This document shows positions 17,026 to 26,099 of a DNA stretch of 64,000 nt, one piece after another (the first letter of the stretch is position 1; each line of letters begins with the position of its first letter). The DNA is from Scytonema hofmannii PCC 7110 (lineage in GTDB: Bacteria > Cyanobacteriota > Cyanobacteriia > Cyanobacteriales > Nostocaceae). A program made the position numbers and the translations under genes. The notes beneath the pieces are model-generated. The model saw only the letters and a program-made list of their open reading frames with translations. It searched no databases and was not told the origin of the DNA. Location: positions 4,670,436 to 4,734,435 of the forward strand of contig NZ_KQ976354.1 in assembly GCF_000346485.2 (NCBI RefSeq). Reading direction: 5' to 3'.

Positions 17026-17583
17026 ATGTCAGATTTACTTAAAAGAATCACAGTAAATCCCAAGCAGTGTGGTGGTTGTCCTTGTATTCGGGGTATGAAA
17101 GTATTCCGGTTATGAAAATTCGGGTTTCAGATGTGCTGGACTTATTTGCGGCTGGACTAAGTGTCGAAGATATCTTGGAAGAAATGCCCGATCTGGAAAT
17201 GGATGATCTCAAAGCAGCACTTTTATATAGCTACAGCAATTATTGTAATATACTCACATTCTCAAAAAGTGTTGATTACCACTGGTTTGGGGGTCTTTAA
17301 TGGCTATTGCTGCATGACAGAGTGGGCAAGATGCCCCCTATTGTACTTTAACTAACTTGATTTAAACTGAGACAAGAGTTCTTTTGGAAGTAAAAGCCCA
17401 TGTCAGATTTTCTTAAAAGAATCACAGTAAATCCCAAGCAGTGCGGTGGTCGTCCCTGCATTCGAGGTATGAGGATTCGGGTTTCAGATGTGCTGGACTT
17501 ATTTGCTGCGGGACTCAGTGCCGAAGATATATTGGAAGAAATGCCCGATCTTGAAATGGACGATCTCAAAGCAGCACTTTTAT
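16967..17583. repeat. tandem duplication of a ~250-bp leader + DUF433 segment
   Basis: The segment from 16967 to ~17226 is repeated from 17341 to ~17583 with scattered mismatches. It covers the leader starting TTGTACTTTAA(T/C)TAACTTGA and DUF433 up to AAAGCAGCACTTTTATAT. Upstream of the second copy is a truncated GGGCAAGATGCCC hairpin. The left copy is broken, the right copy intact. Confidence 0.88.
17026..17300 (+). pseudogene. DUF433 antitoxin, broken first copy
   Basis: Starts MSDLLKRITVNPKQCGG like the intact copy at 17400, but a 17-bp tandem duplication (17084-17100 and 17101-17117, two mismatches) shifts the frame and gives a stop after 29 codons. The rest of the domain (IRVSDVLDLFAAGLSVEDIL) is readable in another frame from an ATG at 17112. 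After the shared LLY the ending is replaced by unrelated residues. The partner toxin is missing here. Confidence 0.85.
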
Positions 17584-17624
17584 ATGCGGCGCGTAAACTC
17601 GATCATCCGGTGCTAGTTGCATGA
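17400..17624 (+). CDS. DUF433 (VapB45-like) antitoxin
   Basis: 74 residues, normal length. The DUF433 pattern is complete: RITVNPKQCGGRPCIRGMRI, RVSDVLDLFAAGLSAEDIL and the acidic PDLEMDDLKAALLYAARKLDHP. It is a winged-helix-like antitoxin that usually neutralises a DUF5615 PIN-like toxin, which indeed follows with a 4-bp overlap. The neighbouring toxin has a nonsense codon, so this antitoxin may be an orphan in function. Confidence 0.9.
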   Translation: MSDFLKRITVNPKQCGGRPCIRGMRIRVSDVLDLFAAGLSAEDILEEMPDLEMDDLKAALLYAARKLDHPVLVA

Positions 17625-17959
17625 CGATCTGGATAGATGCACATTTGTCTCCTGCAATAGCTGGCTGGATCAACAGTACATTTGGGGTCATAGCATTGGC
17701 TTTGCGCGATATTGGATTGAGAGATGCTGAAGATCGTGAGATTTTTGAAGCAGCAAAGGCGCAAGGAGTCATTATCATGACCAAAGATAGAGACTTTGTT
17801 GATTTGGTCGATCGCTAAGGAACACCACCACAAATAATTTGGATAACTTGTGGCAACACCTCAAATGCTAAATTGAAAGAAATTCTAAGTGCAACCTTAA
17901 AAGAAGCACTGGAGCTTTTAAGCTTGGGAGAAGCATTAGTAGAAATTAGTGGAGAATGA
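17621..17959 (+). pseudogene. DUF5615 PIN-like toxin with an in-frame stop
   Basis: MTIWIDAHLSPAIAGWI opens with the PIN-like Asp. VIIMTKDRDFVDLVDR is the second motif, but a TAA at 17816-17818 cuts the frame after 65 residues. The same frame continues for 47 codons with clear family sequence (GTPPQIIWITCGNTSN then a helical tail) to TGA at 17957-17959, total 112 codons as expected for the family. A single base change could restore it. The toxin is therefore probably inactivated beside a live antitoxin. Confidence 0.82.
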
Positions 17960-18060
17960 GAGTAGATCTGACATCCTGAACTTCAACTCTATTCTTCGAG
18001 AGAAGTGAGCGAGTATTGGGTAGCTGATTGGCGATCGCGCAAACTCAAGATTTATCACAC

Positions 18061-18093
18061 AAAAATGGGGCTGACAATTATGCCAGTCCCATT
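18061..18093 (-). terminator. intrinsic terminator downstream of the phosphoesterase remnant
   Basis: Stem 18064-18073 with 18084-18093 (10 bp including one G-U pair, loop ACAATTATGC). On the minus strand it is followed by a run of five T (TTTTTG). It lies ~190 bp after the leftward phosphoesterase frame. The rest of 17960-18280 shows no gene. Confidence 0.6.
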
Positions 18094-18280
18094 GAAATAT
18101 GACTCAAAAAAGCAAAAACCAAGTTTCTAGACGAAAAACCAAGGGTGATAGGTTGCACGTTTTGCAAGAAACCCAGTTTTTTTACCTCCTGTTAAGAATT
18201 GTGTGAGATGTGAATTAACCTGCTCGATCTGCAAGGCGATTTTCACTCAGAAGCCCTTTTTCAAGCACTTCGGCTCGATT

Positions 18281-19267
18281 TTAGCTGAGATTCATACGAT
18301 CGCGCTCTGTTGGATAAGGTACATTGTCACCTTGAATTCCAGTCCAGAGTACGCGGTTGAATTTCTCAGGATCGAGCTTATCTTCAACTCCAAAATAAAA
18401 TCCCTTTGTTGCTTGCGCCCACCACTGTTTGTTATGCAGCAAGGGTTTTGCGGCACTTTTTTGTGCATTAGGGTCTTTGCAAGCTGGTACGAGGTTGGGA
18501 TCTACAGGTGTACCGCACAAATTACCAGGTACAACAGCTGTGTAAGGAGTAAAGTCGGGCTGTTGGGTAAATGCGTCTGACATGGGTGTGGCATTGGCAT
18601 CATTGATTCCTAAGTAGCCAATTCCCAAAATATCTTCCATCGTCCGCACCATGCTAACAGTGTTGTAGTTGGTGCTGACAAGAGCTTTTCGCTTGGTGTA
18701 AGGCGAAATTACATAAGCTACCGAGCGATGACCGTCAACGCGATCAGGGCCATTTTGGGAATCATCTTCAATGACAAAGATGGCTGTCTCTTTCCACAGA
18801 GGGGACTTAGAAATTTTTTCCACTAACAAACCAACAGCATAATCATTATCAGCCATTTGTAGTTCGGCCGTGTTCAAACCAGCCACAGCATTGTTGAAGT
18901 TACCAAAGTGGTCGTGATGCAAACGTACCAACGATAAATTGGGCAGCTCGTTCTTTTTTAAATAGCGATCAATGTCACGCGCCCATTCGTTGTACGGATA
19001 AATATCTGGATGCTTCTGGTCGTAACCTCGGAAATAGATGTCAGTATTATCCTGCAATACGACCTTACCGACTGGAGATTGAGGAATATTATCTGCGAAA
19101 GGCGTTGGAGAAATGGGAATGTAGAGTGGGTTATTAGGATCGGGCTTAGTGGGATCGACCTGTGCGTTACTAGTGTTGTAGTAAGCAAGATCGATGAAAA
19201 ATCCGTAATTACGGACACTTTTACCAGCACGTAGCGCTGCATCTTTGTCATTGGTCTTTATAAAAAT
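18281..19267 (-). pseudogene. phosphoesterase (phospholipase C/acid phosphatase type), 5'-truncated
   Basis: About 328 sense codons are open, but no credible start exists. The frame begins after a TAG at 19268-19270 in AT-rich DNA with KTNDKDAALRAGKSVRNYGF, clearly mid-protein. Family motifs: LVRLHHDHFGNF, FVIEDDSQNGPDRVDGHRS (metal-binding DD...DGHR) and VISPYTKRKALVS. Members are secreted phosphoesterases of PF04185, often fused to a YncE-type propeller. Here the N-terminal part with signal peptide and the first metal ligands is missing. An internal ATG at 19057 would give 258 residues but not a whole domain. Confidence 0.78.
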
Positions 19268-19545
19268 CTATTATTTTTTATATTTTTTGATAAATTAGCC
19301 AAGGTTGATAATCATAATAGAAAGAAAAAGGAGTGGGGAGTAGAGAGAAAAAAAATTTTCATTGGTTTTTGTGTAAGAAAGTACATGATGGCTACTTCTA
19401 TGATGAAATTAATTTTAAAAACCGCAGAGGCGCTTCAGAACGCAGAGGAAAATAATATCAATTTGAAAAGAGAATGCAACAGGTAGTTGAGCGAACATAT
19501 TACTAGGCAAGACTTTCTCAATCTAAAATATAAAATATAAAATCG
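19268..19545. other. AT-rich junction region without genes
   Basis: The deletion endpoint of the phosphoesterase lies at its left edge. It contains a single GGAGTGGGGAGTA repeat unit near 19330 and a dispersed AACCGCAGAGGCGC-like repeat near 19420. No reading frame is supported. Confidence 0.4.
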
Positions 19546-20862
19546 TTAGACAAATGACTGTTTAATTGGAATTTCAATTATGAATTCTGTACCTTTTCCA
19601 CGGGTAGATTGGCAGTAGAGATTGCCACCGTGTTTTTTCACAATAATTTCATAGCTGATAGATAACCCCAATCCGTTTCTTTCAACAGGTTTTGTTGTAA
19701 AGAAAGGAGCGAATAATTTTGCTTTGGTCTCTTCATCGATTCCTAAACCGTTATCAGTAATATGAATAGCTACTTTATTGTCTCCACTCATTGTTGTGCA
19801 AATTTTAATTCGACTGGGTTCCTGTTTAATTTCTTCAAACGAACGCTGTTGATTGTATTTCTCTAACGCATCAATGGCATTGGTGAGAATATTCATAAAA
19901 ACTTGATTGAGTTGCCCAGCCCAACATTCAACAAGGGGCAATTCACCATATTCTTTAACAACTTCGATGTTGGGACGCTTGTGTGTTGCCTTGAAGCGGT
20001 AATTTAAAATAGCGATCGCACTATCAATTCCCTCATGAATATTGACGGCTTTCATGTGAGCTTCATCTATCCGGGAAAAATTTCGCATTGATTTAATAAT
20101 TTCTTGAATGCGTTGTGCGCCTGATGTAATTGAATTAAACAGCTTTAAAATATCATTTTGAACAAAATCGATGTCAATTTTTTCCATTTTTGCTTGAATG
20201 CGAGGAGTTGGATTTGGGTAATCTTCTTGATAAAGACGCAGGAGATTGAGTATATCGTGGGTGTACTCGCTTGCATAAAGAAGATTACCGTAAATAAAAT
20301 TCACGGGGTTGTTAATCTCATGAGCAATTCCAGTAACCATTTGTCCTAAGGTGGACAATTTCTCATTTTGAATCAGCTTAATTTGCATTTTTTGCAAGTC
20401 ATCATAGGCTTGAGTCACTTCTACAACTTTTTTCTCTAACAAAGCATTTTTCTGTTCTAGTTTTTCAGACAGATCGTGTAGCTTTAAGTGTAATTGAACT
20501 CTTGACAAAACTTCCTCTTGCTGAAAAGGTTTGGTGATATAGTCTACAGCACCAACTTGAAAACCTTCAACTTTATTGGCAGTGTCGGAAAGTGCTGTCA
20601 TAAAGATGACAGGAATATCTTTGGTTTCTGGAGATGCTTTTAATTGACGACAGGTTTCAAACCCATCCATCTCTGGCATCATCACATCTAATAAAATTAA
20701 ATTGGGTAGAGCATATTTGACCCGTTCTAAAGCTACTTTTCCGGATTTCGCTACCCAAACTTCTAAACCTGCTTGGTCGAGAGCATCAGATAAAACACTT
20801 AAGTTGGCAGGATTGTCATCAACAATGAGAACCGTCGCATTTTGCTCAGTTACAAGATTCAT
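19546..20862 (-). CDS. REC-histidine kinase hybrid (response regulator with kinase output)
   Basis: 438 residues from the ATG at 20862; the longer frame only adds residues encoded by a GATTTTGGATTTT repeat. N-terminal receiver: VLIVDDNPAN, Asp59 in LILLDVMMPEMDG and Lys in YITKPF. Then a coiled-coil, HisKA with His181 in TGIAHEINNPVNFI, and ATPase with ILTNAIDALE, DNGLGID and NGLGLSISYEI. The GIAHEINNPVN box is that of the NtrB-like kinases common in cyanobacteria. It lies downstream of a PAS kinase with receiver, so the two may form a phosphorelay. Confidence 0.92.
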   Translation of the reverse strand: MNLVTEQNATVLIVDDNPANLSVLSDALDQAGLEVWVAKSGKVALERVKYALPNLILLDVMMPEMDGFETCRQLKASPETKDIPVIFMTALSDTANKVEGFQVGAVDYITKPFQQEEVLSRVQLHLKLHDLSEKLEQKNALLEKKVVEVTQAYDDLQKMQIKLIQNEKLSTLGQMVTGIAHEINNPVNFIYGNLLYASEYTHDILNLLRLYQEDYPNPTPRIQAKMEKIDIDFVQNDILKLFNSITSGAQRIQEIIKSMRNFSRIDEAHMKAVNIHEGIDSAIAILNYRFKATHKRPNIEVVKEYGELPLVECWAGQLNQVFMNILTNAIDALEKYNQQRSFEEIKQEPSRIKICTTMSGDNKVAIHITDNGLGIDEETKAKLFAPFFTTKPVERNGLGLSISYEIIVKKHGGNLYCQSTRGKGTEFIIEIPIKQSFV

Positions 20863-20969
20863 ATCACTTATACCATTTTGGATTTTGGATTTTAGATTTT
20901 GGATTGAGAAAGTCATGTATAGACTCGATATTGACCAACTATCTGTCGCATTCTTGATTCAATTTGGTA

Positions 20970-23213
20970 TTACTTATACGATTGAATGAATGCCAGAATT
21001 TCTTGGTCTTGAAACTCTTTTGCCAGTTGATGCAGTTTTTTCGCAAAGGGAATGTATTTTTCATTCATTTGTTCGAGCAATACTGCTTGTTTAATAATTC
21101 CCTTAAAGTTGCCTTTCATCACTAATTGGTAAAGAATTTCTATTTCTGTTGTGGGTGGAGCAACTAGAGTTCGATTGTCTTGCTCTGTGTTGCTTGCAGT
21201 CTTCGGCTCTTCATAAACCCATTCCAAATGGAGATGCTGTCGCAATTTCTGGAACAACTCAAGCGCCTGTACTGGTTTGGGAAGAAAATCATTGCCTCCT
21301 ACTTCCAAACTGCGATGGCGATCGCTTTCAAACACGCTGGCTGATGACACAATAATAATGATGTCTTTGAATGCTTCGGACTCACGAATACGCTTAATTA
21401 GACCAAACCCATCTAATTTTGGCATGAGCAAATCAGTGATAACCAAGTCTGGTTGAAATTCCTCAATCTTTTGCCAGCCCTCTTCCCCATCACAGCCTTC
21501 CACCACATCAAAACCAATTGGACTGAGCAAATTGACAATCACCGAGCGATTTTCCCATTTGTCATCGATCACAACAACTTTAGGTTGGTAAGCTTGGATA
21601 CCAACGATTTGTCCGCAAGCGTCAGCTTGAGATGTTTTAACCCACTCATCGGCAGTAGGCAAGTTGACATCGAACCAAAAAATACTGCCAACACCCATCT
21701 CACTCCAAACTTGAATGGTACTCCTCATTAACTCTACAATTTTTTGGCTGATTGCCAATCCCAGCCCTGTCCCTTCGGTTTGTCGCCGATTGTCTCCCAC
21801 TTGCTCAAAAGGTAGAAAAATAGCTTGGAGTTTATCTTGGAGAATACCAACGCCCGTATCGCGGACTTCAAAGCGAATTTTGCCTTCTGAGGTATAGCTG
21901 ATAGTAAAGGTAACGCTGCCTGTATCGGTAAATTTGATAGCATTGCTGAGAAGATTAATCAGCACCTGTCGCAAGCGTTTTTCATCAGCGCGGATGCCGA
22001 CGGGCAATTCTGACGCCAGTTGGTGGTGAAACTGAATGCCTTTGAGTTCGGCGCGGATGCGGCACATCTCCGCGACGCCTTGCAAAAATGCTGGGAAGTG
22101 AAAGTCAGTGGGCATGAGTTCCACTTTCTGAGCTTCAATCTTTGACAAATCCAGAATGTCATTAATTAAGGTTAGCAAATGCGAACCACACTGGTAAATC
22201 ACATGAATTTGCGATCGCTCTTCTTCGTTCAAGTGTTTTGAACGTTGCAGGACTTGAGCGTAGCCCAAGATGCCATTAAGTGGAGTCCGCAACTCGTGAC
22301 TCATATTAGCAAGAAATTCACTTTTTGCATAACTTGCCGCTTCTGCCACTTCTTTGGCTTTGGCAAGCGCTATCTCCGCTTGTTTGCGATCGGTAATATC
22401 TCGCGATATCCCAATAATACCGAGAATCTTGCCATGAGCATCCTGCCAAGGAGTTTTTGTTGTGAGAAAGGTTCCACTAGTGTCACCATTAGATACGTCT
22501 TCCTCGTAAGTTTCTGCTATTCCTGTTCTAATAATCTGACGGTCTTTTGCCATGATGTCACGCGCATCATCAGGTGGCAACACGTTACAATCGTCTTTGC
22601 CGATGATATCTTTAATTGGTTTATCCAGAAAGTTCGCCAAATTAGAATTAAGGGCAACATAACAACCTTCAAGATCTTTAACGACAATGAAACCAGGTGT
22701 ATTTTCTAAAATAGAGCGCAACAGGGTGTTACTTTCGCGCAGGGCTTCTTCAGCTTGTTTGCGCTGAGTTATGTTTTCGTTGTACATGATAAGACCACCA
22801 ATTTCACCACTTGTGGTATGCCACGGGCGAAGTAACCAGCGCACCCATTCAATAGATCCATCATTTCGTGGATAGGGGTCTTCATCACTTTGTGCGATCG
22901 CACCAGCCAAACACTGTTGATGAATTTGCTTCCTCTCTTCAGATATTTCGGGAAATATTTCATAGTGAGAGCGTCCGATTATGTCATCGGTCAGGTTATA
23001 ATCATTTAGCCATTTGTGATTCACCTCGAGATAGCGCATTTCGCGATCGAACATAACCATCCCAATGGGAGCATACTCAATTGCTTGCAGTAAGAGGGAT
23101 GCACTTTCACATAGAGGTGTGACTGCCCGATTGTCACCAGTTATAGCAGTATTTACGTTGGATTGTACTTGATTTTGCTTGAGAGCATCTTGATGGTTTG
23201 CTCGGTCTGACAT
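20970..23213 (-). CDS. PAS-PAS-histidine kinase-REC hybrid
   Basis: 747 residues; the start at 23213 is chosen because GAGGAG stands ~10 bp upstream, unlike the ATG at 23264. Order: PAS (~45-155), PAS (~165-275), coiled-coil, HisKA His306 in FLANMSHELRTPLNGI, ATPase (LLSNAIKFTD, DTGVGI, GTGLGLAIS), receiver with Asp594 in DLVITDLLMPKLDG, and a helical C-terminal tail (~670-747) that may be a degenerate phosphotransfer module. No membrane helix. It precedes the REC-kinase gene by ~110 bp on the same strand. The signal is unknown. Confidence 0.92.
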   Translation of the reverse strand: MSDRANHQDALKQNQVQSNVNTAITGDNRAVTPLCESASLLLQAIEYAPIGMVMFDREMRYLEVNHKWLNDYNLTDDIIGRSHYEIFPEISEERKQIHQQCLAGAIAQSDEDPYPRNDGSIEWVRWLLRPWHTTSGEIGGLIMYNENITQRKQAEEALRESNTLLRSILENTPGFIVVKDLEGCYVALNSNLANFLDKPIKDIIGKDDCNVLPPDDARDIMAKDRQIIRTGIAETYEEDVSNGDTSGTFLTTKTPWQDAHGKILGIIGISRDITDRKQAEIALAKAKEVAEAASYAKSEFLANMSHELRTPLNGILGYAQVLQRSKHLNEEERSQIHVIYQCGSHLLTLINDILDLSKIEAQKVELMPTDFHFPAFLQGVAEMCRIRAELKGIQFHHQLASELPVGIRADEKRLRQVLINLLSNAIKFTDTGSVTFTISYTSEGKIRFEVRDTGVGILQDKLQAIFLPFEQVGDNRRQTEGTGLGLAISQKIVELMRSTIQVWSEMGVGSIFWFDVNLPTADEWVKTSQADACGQIVGIQAYQPKVVVIDDKWENRSVIVNLLSPIGFDVVEGCDGEEGWQKIEEFQPDLVITDLLMPKLDGFGLIKRIRESEAFKDIIIIVSSASVFESDRHRSLEVGGNDFLPKPVQALELFQKLRQHLHLEWVYEEPKTASNTEQDNRTLVAPPTTEIEILYQLVMKGNFKGIIKQAVLLEQMNEKYIPFAKKLHQLAKEFQDQEILAFIQSYK

Positions 23214-23355
23214 TTTGCTTGCGCTCCTCGGTCTTTTATTTGCATAGTGTTTCCAAATTGACATGATTTATTGACGAGCGATCTCGGCTTTCAGCTTAGA
23301 TTTCAGGTTTTTCAATAAGGTTAGGATAGTCAATAGAACATTTATAACAAACAAA

Positions 23356-23381
23356 AACTCCCAACACTCAGTGTGGGAGTT
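23356..23381 (-). terminator. intrinsic terminator of the hemerythrin gene
   Basis: AACTCCCA/TGGGAGTT outer stem with inner CACT/AGTG (one bulged A), followed on the minus strand by TTTTTGTTTGTT. It stands 80 bp after the hemerythrin stop. A second, short hairpin GACGC-TTA-GCGTC is near 23440. Confidence 0.75.
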
Positions 23382-23460
23382 ATCTTTAACCAACAAGTTC
23401 TATGCTTTTAAATCAATCTTCATCCAGAGACACGACGCTTAGCGTCTCCGTATCTCTAGA

Positions 23461-24510
23461 CTACTTAGCGCCAACTACGCCGAGCTTCTTTTGAATTTCA
23501 GTCTTAGCTGCTTTAAATTTGGTTGCGAGTTGTTCGCTTTGATCGGAGCTTAAATTATTGCGGATAGCAGCAAACATTGTGCTTTCTTCTTGACGAATAT
23601 GATCGCCAACAGCATCCATAAGTTGTCTGATTCTATCCTTGAATTGTTCTACGTTAGAGGGGTTGATAGCCTTGATTTGCTCTAACATTTTCTTCATTTC
23701 AGCTTGCTCGTCGTAAAGCTCTTGAGTATCGTTCTGACCATAGAAAGGACGCACTGCAGGATATACAACTTGCTCTTCAGCTTCAGCATGAGTGCTCAGA
23801 TCCTTATAGATTTGACCAAAGTACTCTTGGATCTTTTGAGGATCCTTGCTAGCCAAAAGTTCAGTGAACAGGGTATTTACCTTGCCATGATCCAGACGGA
23901 TAGCGTCTTGAATGTTTAGGTCGCTCTTATCAGAGCTTTGAGTAACAGCGCTACCAAACACGCCGCTTAAGGCCGCCATAGCATCTTGAACGCGTGCCCA
24001 AATACCTTGATCTGCATCTTGACCGGTGAGTTCGCGAACACCCAAAACTTCCAAAACGCCCTTAAGTTGCTCTTGATGAGCGCGGTTCTCAAAGTTAACA
24101 GTGTTCAATGGTCCAATAGCCAGCAATACGTCTGCACCAACTTTTTGTGCTGCTTTGTGAATGGTCAAGCCAGTCATTACTTGCTGGTGTTTCAGCAATT
24201 CATGCTGGAAAACTTTATCATACAAGCTTAGTTCAGAGCCTTGTTGTAATTTACGAATCTTATCAATCATTTCCGTAATGGTTTTTTCTGGTTCAGCTTG
24301 AATGCCATACTGACCGATTACAGTTTCCAGAATGCCCAGGTTTTTATTGTCATCTTCAAGCATCTTCCGGAAGCGATCGGCAACTTCTGAGTCGCTAATT
24401 TGACCTAGCAACTTTTGCTCGTTCTCAATTATTAGTTTTTGAATTGCCTTCATATCTGCCAGTTTAATAGCAAGGGCAGAACGCTTTGTATCATCTAAAG
24501 TCGCAACCAT
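23461..24510 (-). CDS. hemerythrin HHE cation-binding domain protein
   Basis: 349 residues; the ATG at 24510 is favoured by GAGAGGG 9-15 bp upstream. The first ~165 residues form a ferritin/DUF892-like helical domain (KAIQKLIIENEQKLLGQ...). The second half is a hemerythrin-like four-helix domain: IRLDHGKVNTLF (His), LSTHAEAEEQVVYPAV (HxxxE), and a late DHIRQEESTMFAAI (HxxxE), giving His/Glu ligands for a diiron site. It probably binds O2, NO or iron in stress. It has its own terminator and stands divergent from the DUF2993 operon. Confidence 0.85.
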   Translation of the reverse strand: MVATLDDTKRSALAIKLADMKAIQKLIIENEQKLLGQISDSEVADRFRKMLEDDNKNLGILETVIGQYGIQAEPEKTITEMIDKIRKLQQGSELSLYDKVFQHELLKHQQVMTGLTIHKAAQKVGADVLLAIGPLNTVNFENRAHQEQLKGVLEVLGVRELTGQDADQGIWARVQDAMAALSGVFGSAVTQSSDKSDLNIQDAIRLDHGKVNTLFTELLASKDPQKIQEYFGQIYKDLSTHAEAEEQVVYPAVRPFYGQNDTQELYDEQAEMKKMLEQIKAINPSNVEQFKDRIRQLMDAVGDHIRQEESTMFAAIRNNLSSDQSEQLATKFKAAKTEIQKKLGVVGAK

Positions 24511-24716
24511 TTTTTCGTTCCCTCTCTGGATTTTTTTTGGATCGATTCCAATCTCAAATTTGCACATTTATCAATTTTATTCCATCTTTCTTTTGACCGA
24601 TAGCTTTCAAAACTTCGGGTAGAAAAAAAGGATATTAGACTCGATAAAAGCAAAAGTATGCTTTTTGATAGATAAGATTTTTTTTTGATTACCCCACAGG
24701 ATAGATTAATTTTTTA

Positions 24717-24737
24717 CGTCAATTTTCTAGATTGACG
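24717..24737. promoter_or_regulatory. inverted repeat CGTCAAT-N7-ATTGACG
   Basis: Perfect 7-bp dyad with a 7-nt spacer, 31 bp before the DUF2993 ATG and within the divergent control region shared with hemerythrin. The form fits a dimeric repressor/activator site. A Shine-Dalgarno AGGAG follows at about 24752. Confidence 0.5.
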
Positions 24738-24768
24738 CAAGGAAAATCAAATAGGAGATAAAAACGCG

Positions 24769-25509
24769 ATGCCCGATAGTCCGGGACTGGGAGAGCAGGC
24801 ACTAAACAAAGCTGCAGAGATAGGGTTAACCAGCCAATTAGATGAAGTAGAGAATTTGGATGTAAATATTCAAACAGATCCCTTCAAACTCATGCAGGGT
24901 GAAGTTGATACGGTCACTATTGAAGGCGAAGGTTTGGTTATGCAAAAAGACCTTCGCATGCAGGAATTGGAAATGCATACAGGTAGCGTAGCTATCAATC
25001 CCCTAAGTGCTGCTTTTGGAAAGATAGAACTCACCAAACCAACAAAAGGGACTGCCAGGGTTATTTTAACGGAAAAAGATATTAATCATGCCTTTAACTC
25101 TGAATATGTTCGCTCGCAATTGCAAGAGAACAAAATTCATATCAACGGGCAATCGAGGACAGTTGTTCCCCAACAAGTCGATTTTCGGTTACCCGGAAAT
25201 AATAAAGTCACGTTAAGCGCTAATGTGATTTTGCAAGAAACTCATGAAAATCATAAGGTAGCCTTTTCAGCAGTACCCAAAGTAAGAGCAAATGGACAAA
25301 CAGTTAGTTTGGAAAATGTTGAATACGGCGATACTCAAGAAGTCTCTCCCGAACTCACAAAAGCTTTGGTAGATGCAACTAGTGAAATTTTAAATTTGAG
25401 TAACTTCGATTTAGAAGGAATGACACTCAGAATTAAACAATTAGAGGCTGAACAAGGCAAACTTATCATCCAAGCAGAAGCTTTTGTAGAGCGAATGTTT
25501 ACAGAGTAA
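24769..25509 (+). CDS. DUF2993 (LmeA-like lipid-binding) protein
   Basis: 246 residues. The DUF2993 pattern is seen in the acidic opening half (LDVNIQTDPFKLMQGEVDTV), GEGLVMQKDLRMQELEMHT and GTARVILTEKDINHAFNSEYV. Members are beta-rich proteins related to LmeA, thought to bind phospholipids at the membrane face. No signal peptide is visible, so it is probably cytoplasmic or peripherally bound. It opens a four-gene run with two membrane proteins (DUF2231, DUF2809) and DUF167. Confidence 0.85.
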   Translation: MPDSPGLGEQALNKAAEIGLTSQLDEVENLDVNIQTDPFKLMQGEVDTVTIEGEGLVMQKDLRMQELEMHTGSVAINPLSAAFGKIELTKPTKGTARVILTEKDINHAFNSEYVRSQLQENKIHINGQSRTVVPQQVDFRLPGNNKVTLSANVILQETHENHKVAFSAVPKVRANGQTVSLENVEYGDTQEVSPELTKALVDATSEILNLSNFDLEGMTLRIKQLEAEQGKLIIQAEAFVERMFTE

Positions 25510-25546
25510 GACCCCTAATCCCTTTCATACAATTAAAGGAAGAGAA

Positions 25547-26092
25547 ATGACGGAAACTCAAGAAAGAGACACAACACCCTATCCAAATATTCCTGCTTTT
25601 CTAGAAAGTGATAGCAGAGAATTTCGAGACACTGGTATACCTAGTACGGTTTCAGTAGTAGGACACCCAATACATCCAATTCTCGTTCAATTCCCCATCG
25701 CTTTCCTTGTAGGAGCACTGTTAACTGATGCAGTTTTCTGGTTAACAGAAGATGTATTTTGGGCAAGAGCTTCTTTTTGGTTAATAGTTGGTGGATTGGT
25801 AGGCGGTCTCGCAGCCGCTTTGACTGGTTTACTGGACTTTCTAAGAATACCTAGAGTCCGGAAGCGTACCGCAGGCTGGGCGCATATGTTTCTTAATGTT
25901 GCGGCTCTTTTACTGACTGTTATTAACCTTGCAGTACGATGGAATAACCCTATATCGGCTGTACTGCCTTGGGGACTTGTTATCTCAGTTCTTGTCGCTA
26001 CTCTTCTTGGTGTATCTGGCTGGTATGGTGGAGAATTGGTTTACCGCCATAAAATCTCAGTCATTGGCAATGGTAACCCAAATTACCCCTAG
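25547..26092 (+). CDS. DUF2231 membrane protein
   Basis: 181 residues. Signature GHPIHPILVQFPIAFLVGAL at the start of the first helix (His-Pro-x-His-Pro), then three more hydrophobic helices (WLIVGGLVGGLAAALTGLL, FLNVAALLLTVINLAV and LVISVLVATLLGVSGW) and the family ending SGWYGGELVYRH. The conserved histidines suggest a redox or metal role. The Shine-Dalgarno is GGAAGAG. It overlaps or nearly touches the next gene. Confidence 0.88.
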   Translation: MTETQERDTTPYPNIPAFLESDSREFRDTGIPSTVSVVGHPIHPILVQFPIAFLVGALLTDAVFWLTEDVFWARASFWLIVGGLVGGLAAALTGLLDFLRIPRVRKRTAGWAHMFLNVAALLLTVINLAVRWNNPISAVLPWGLVISVLVATLLGVSGWYGGELVYRHKISVIGNGNPNYP

Positions 26093-26099
26093 TCCTGAA

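Noticed and set aside
17067-17355. Two overlapping frames as separate genes in the left DUF433 copy
   Set aside because: Comparison with the intact copy at 17400 shows they are one gene broken by a 17-bp duplication.
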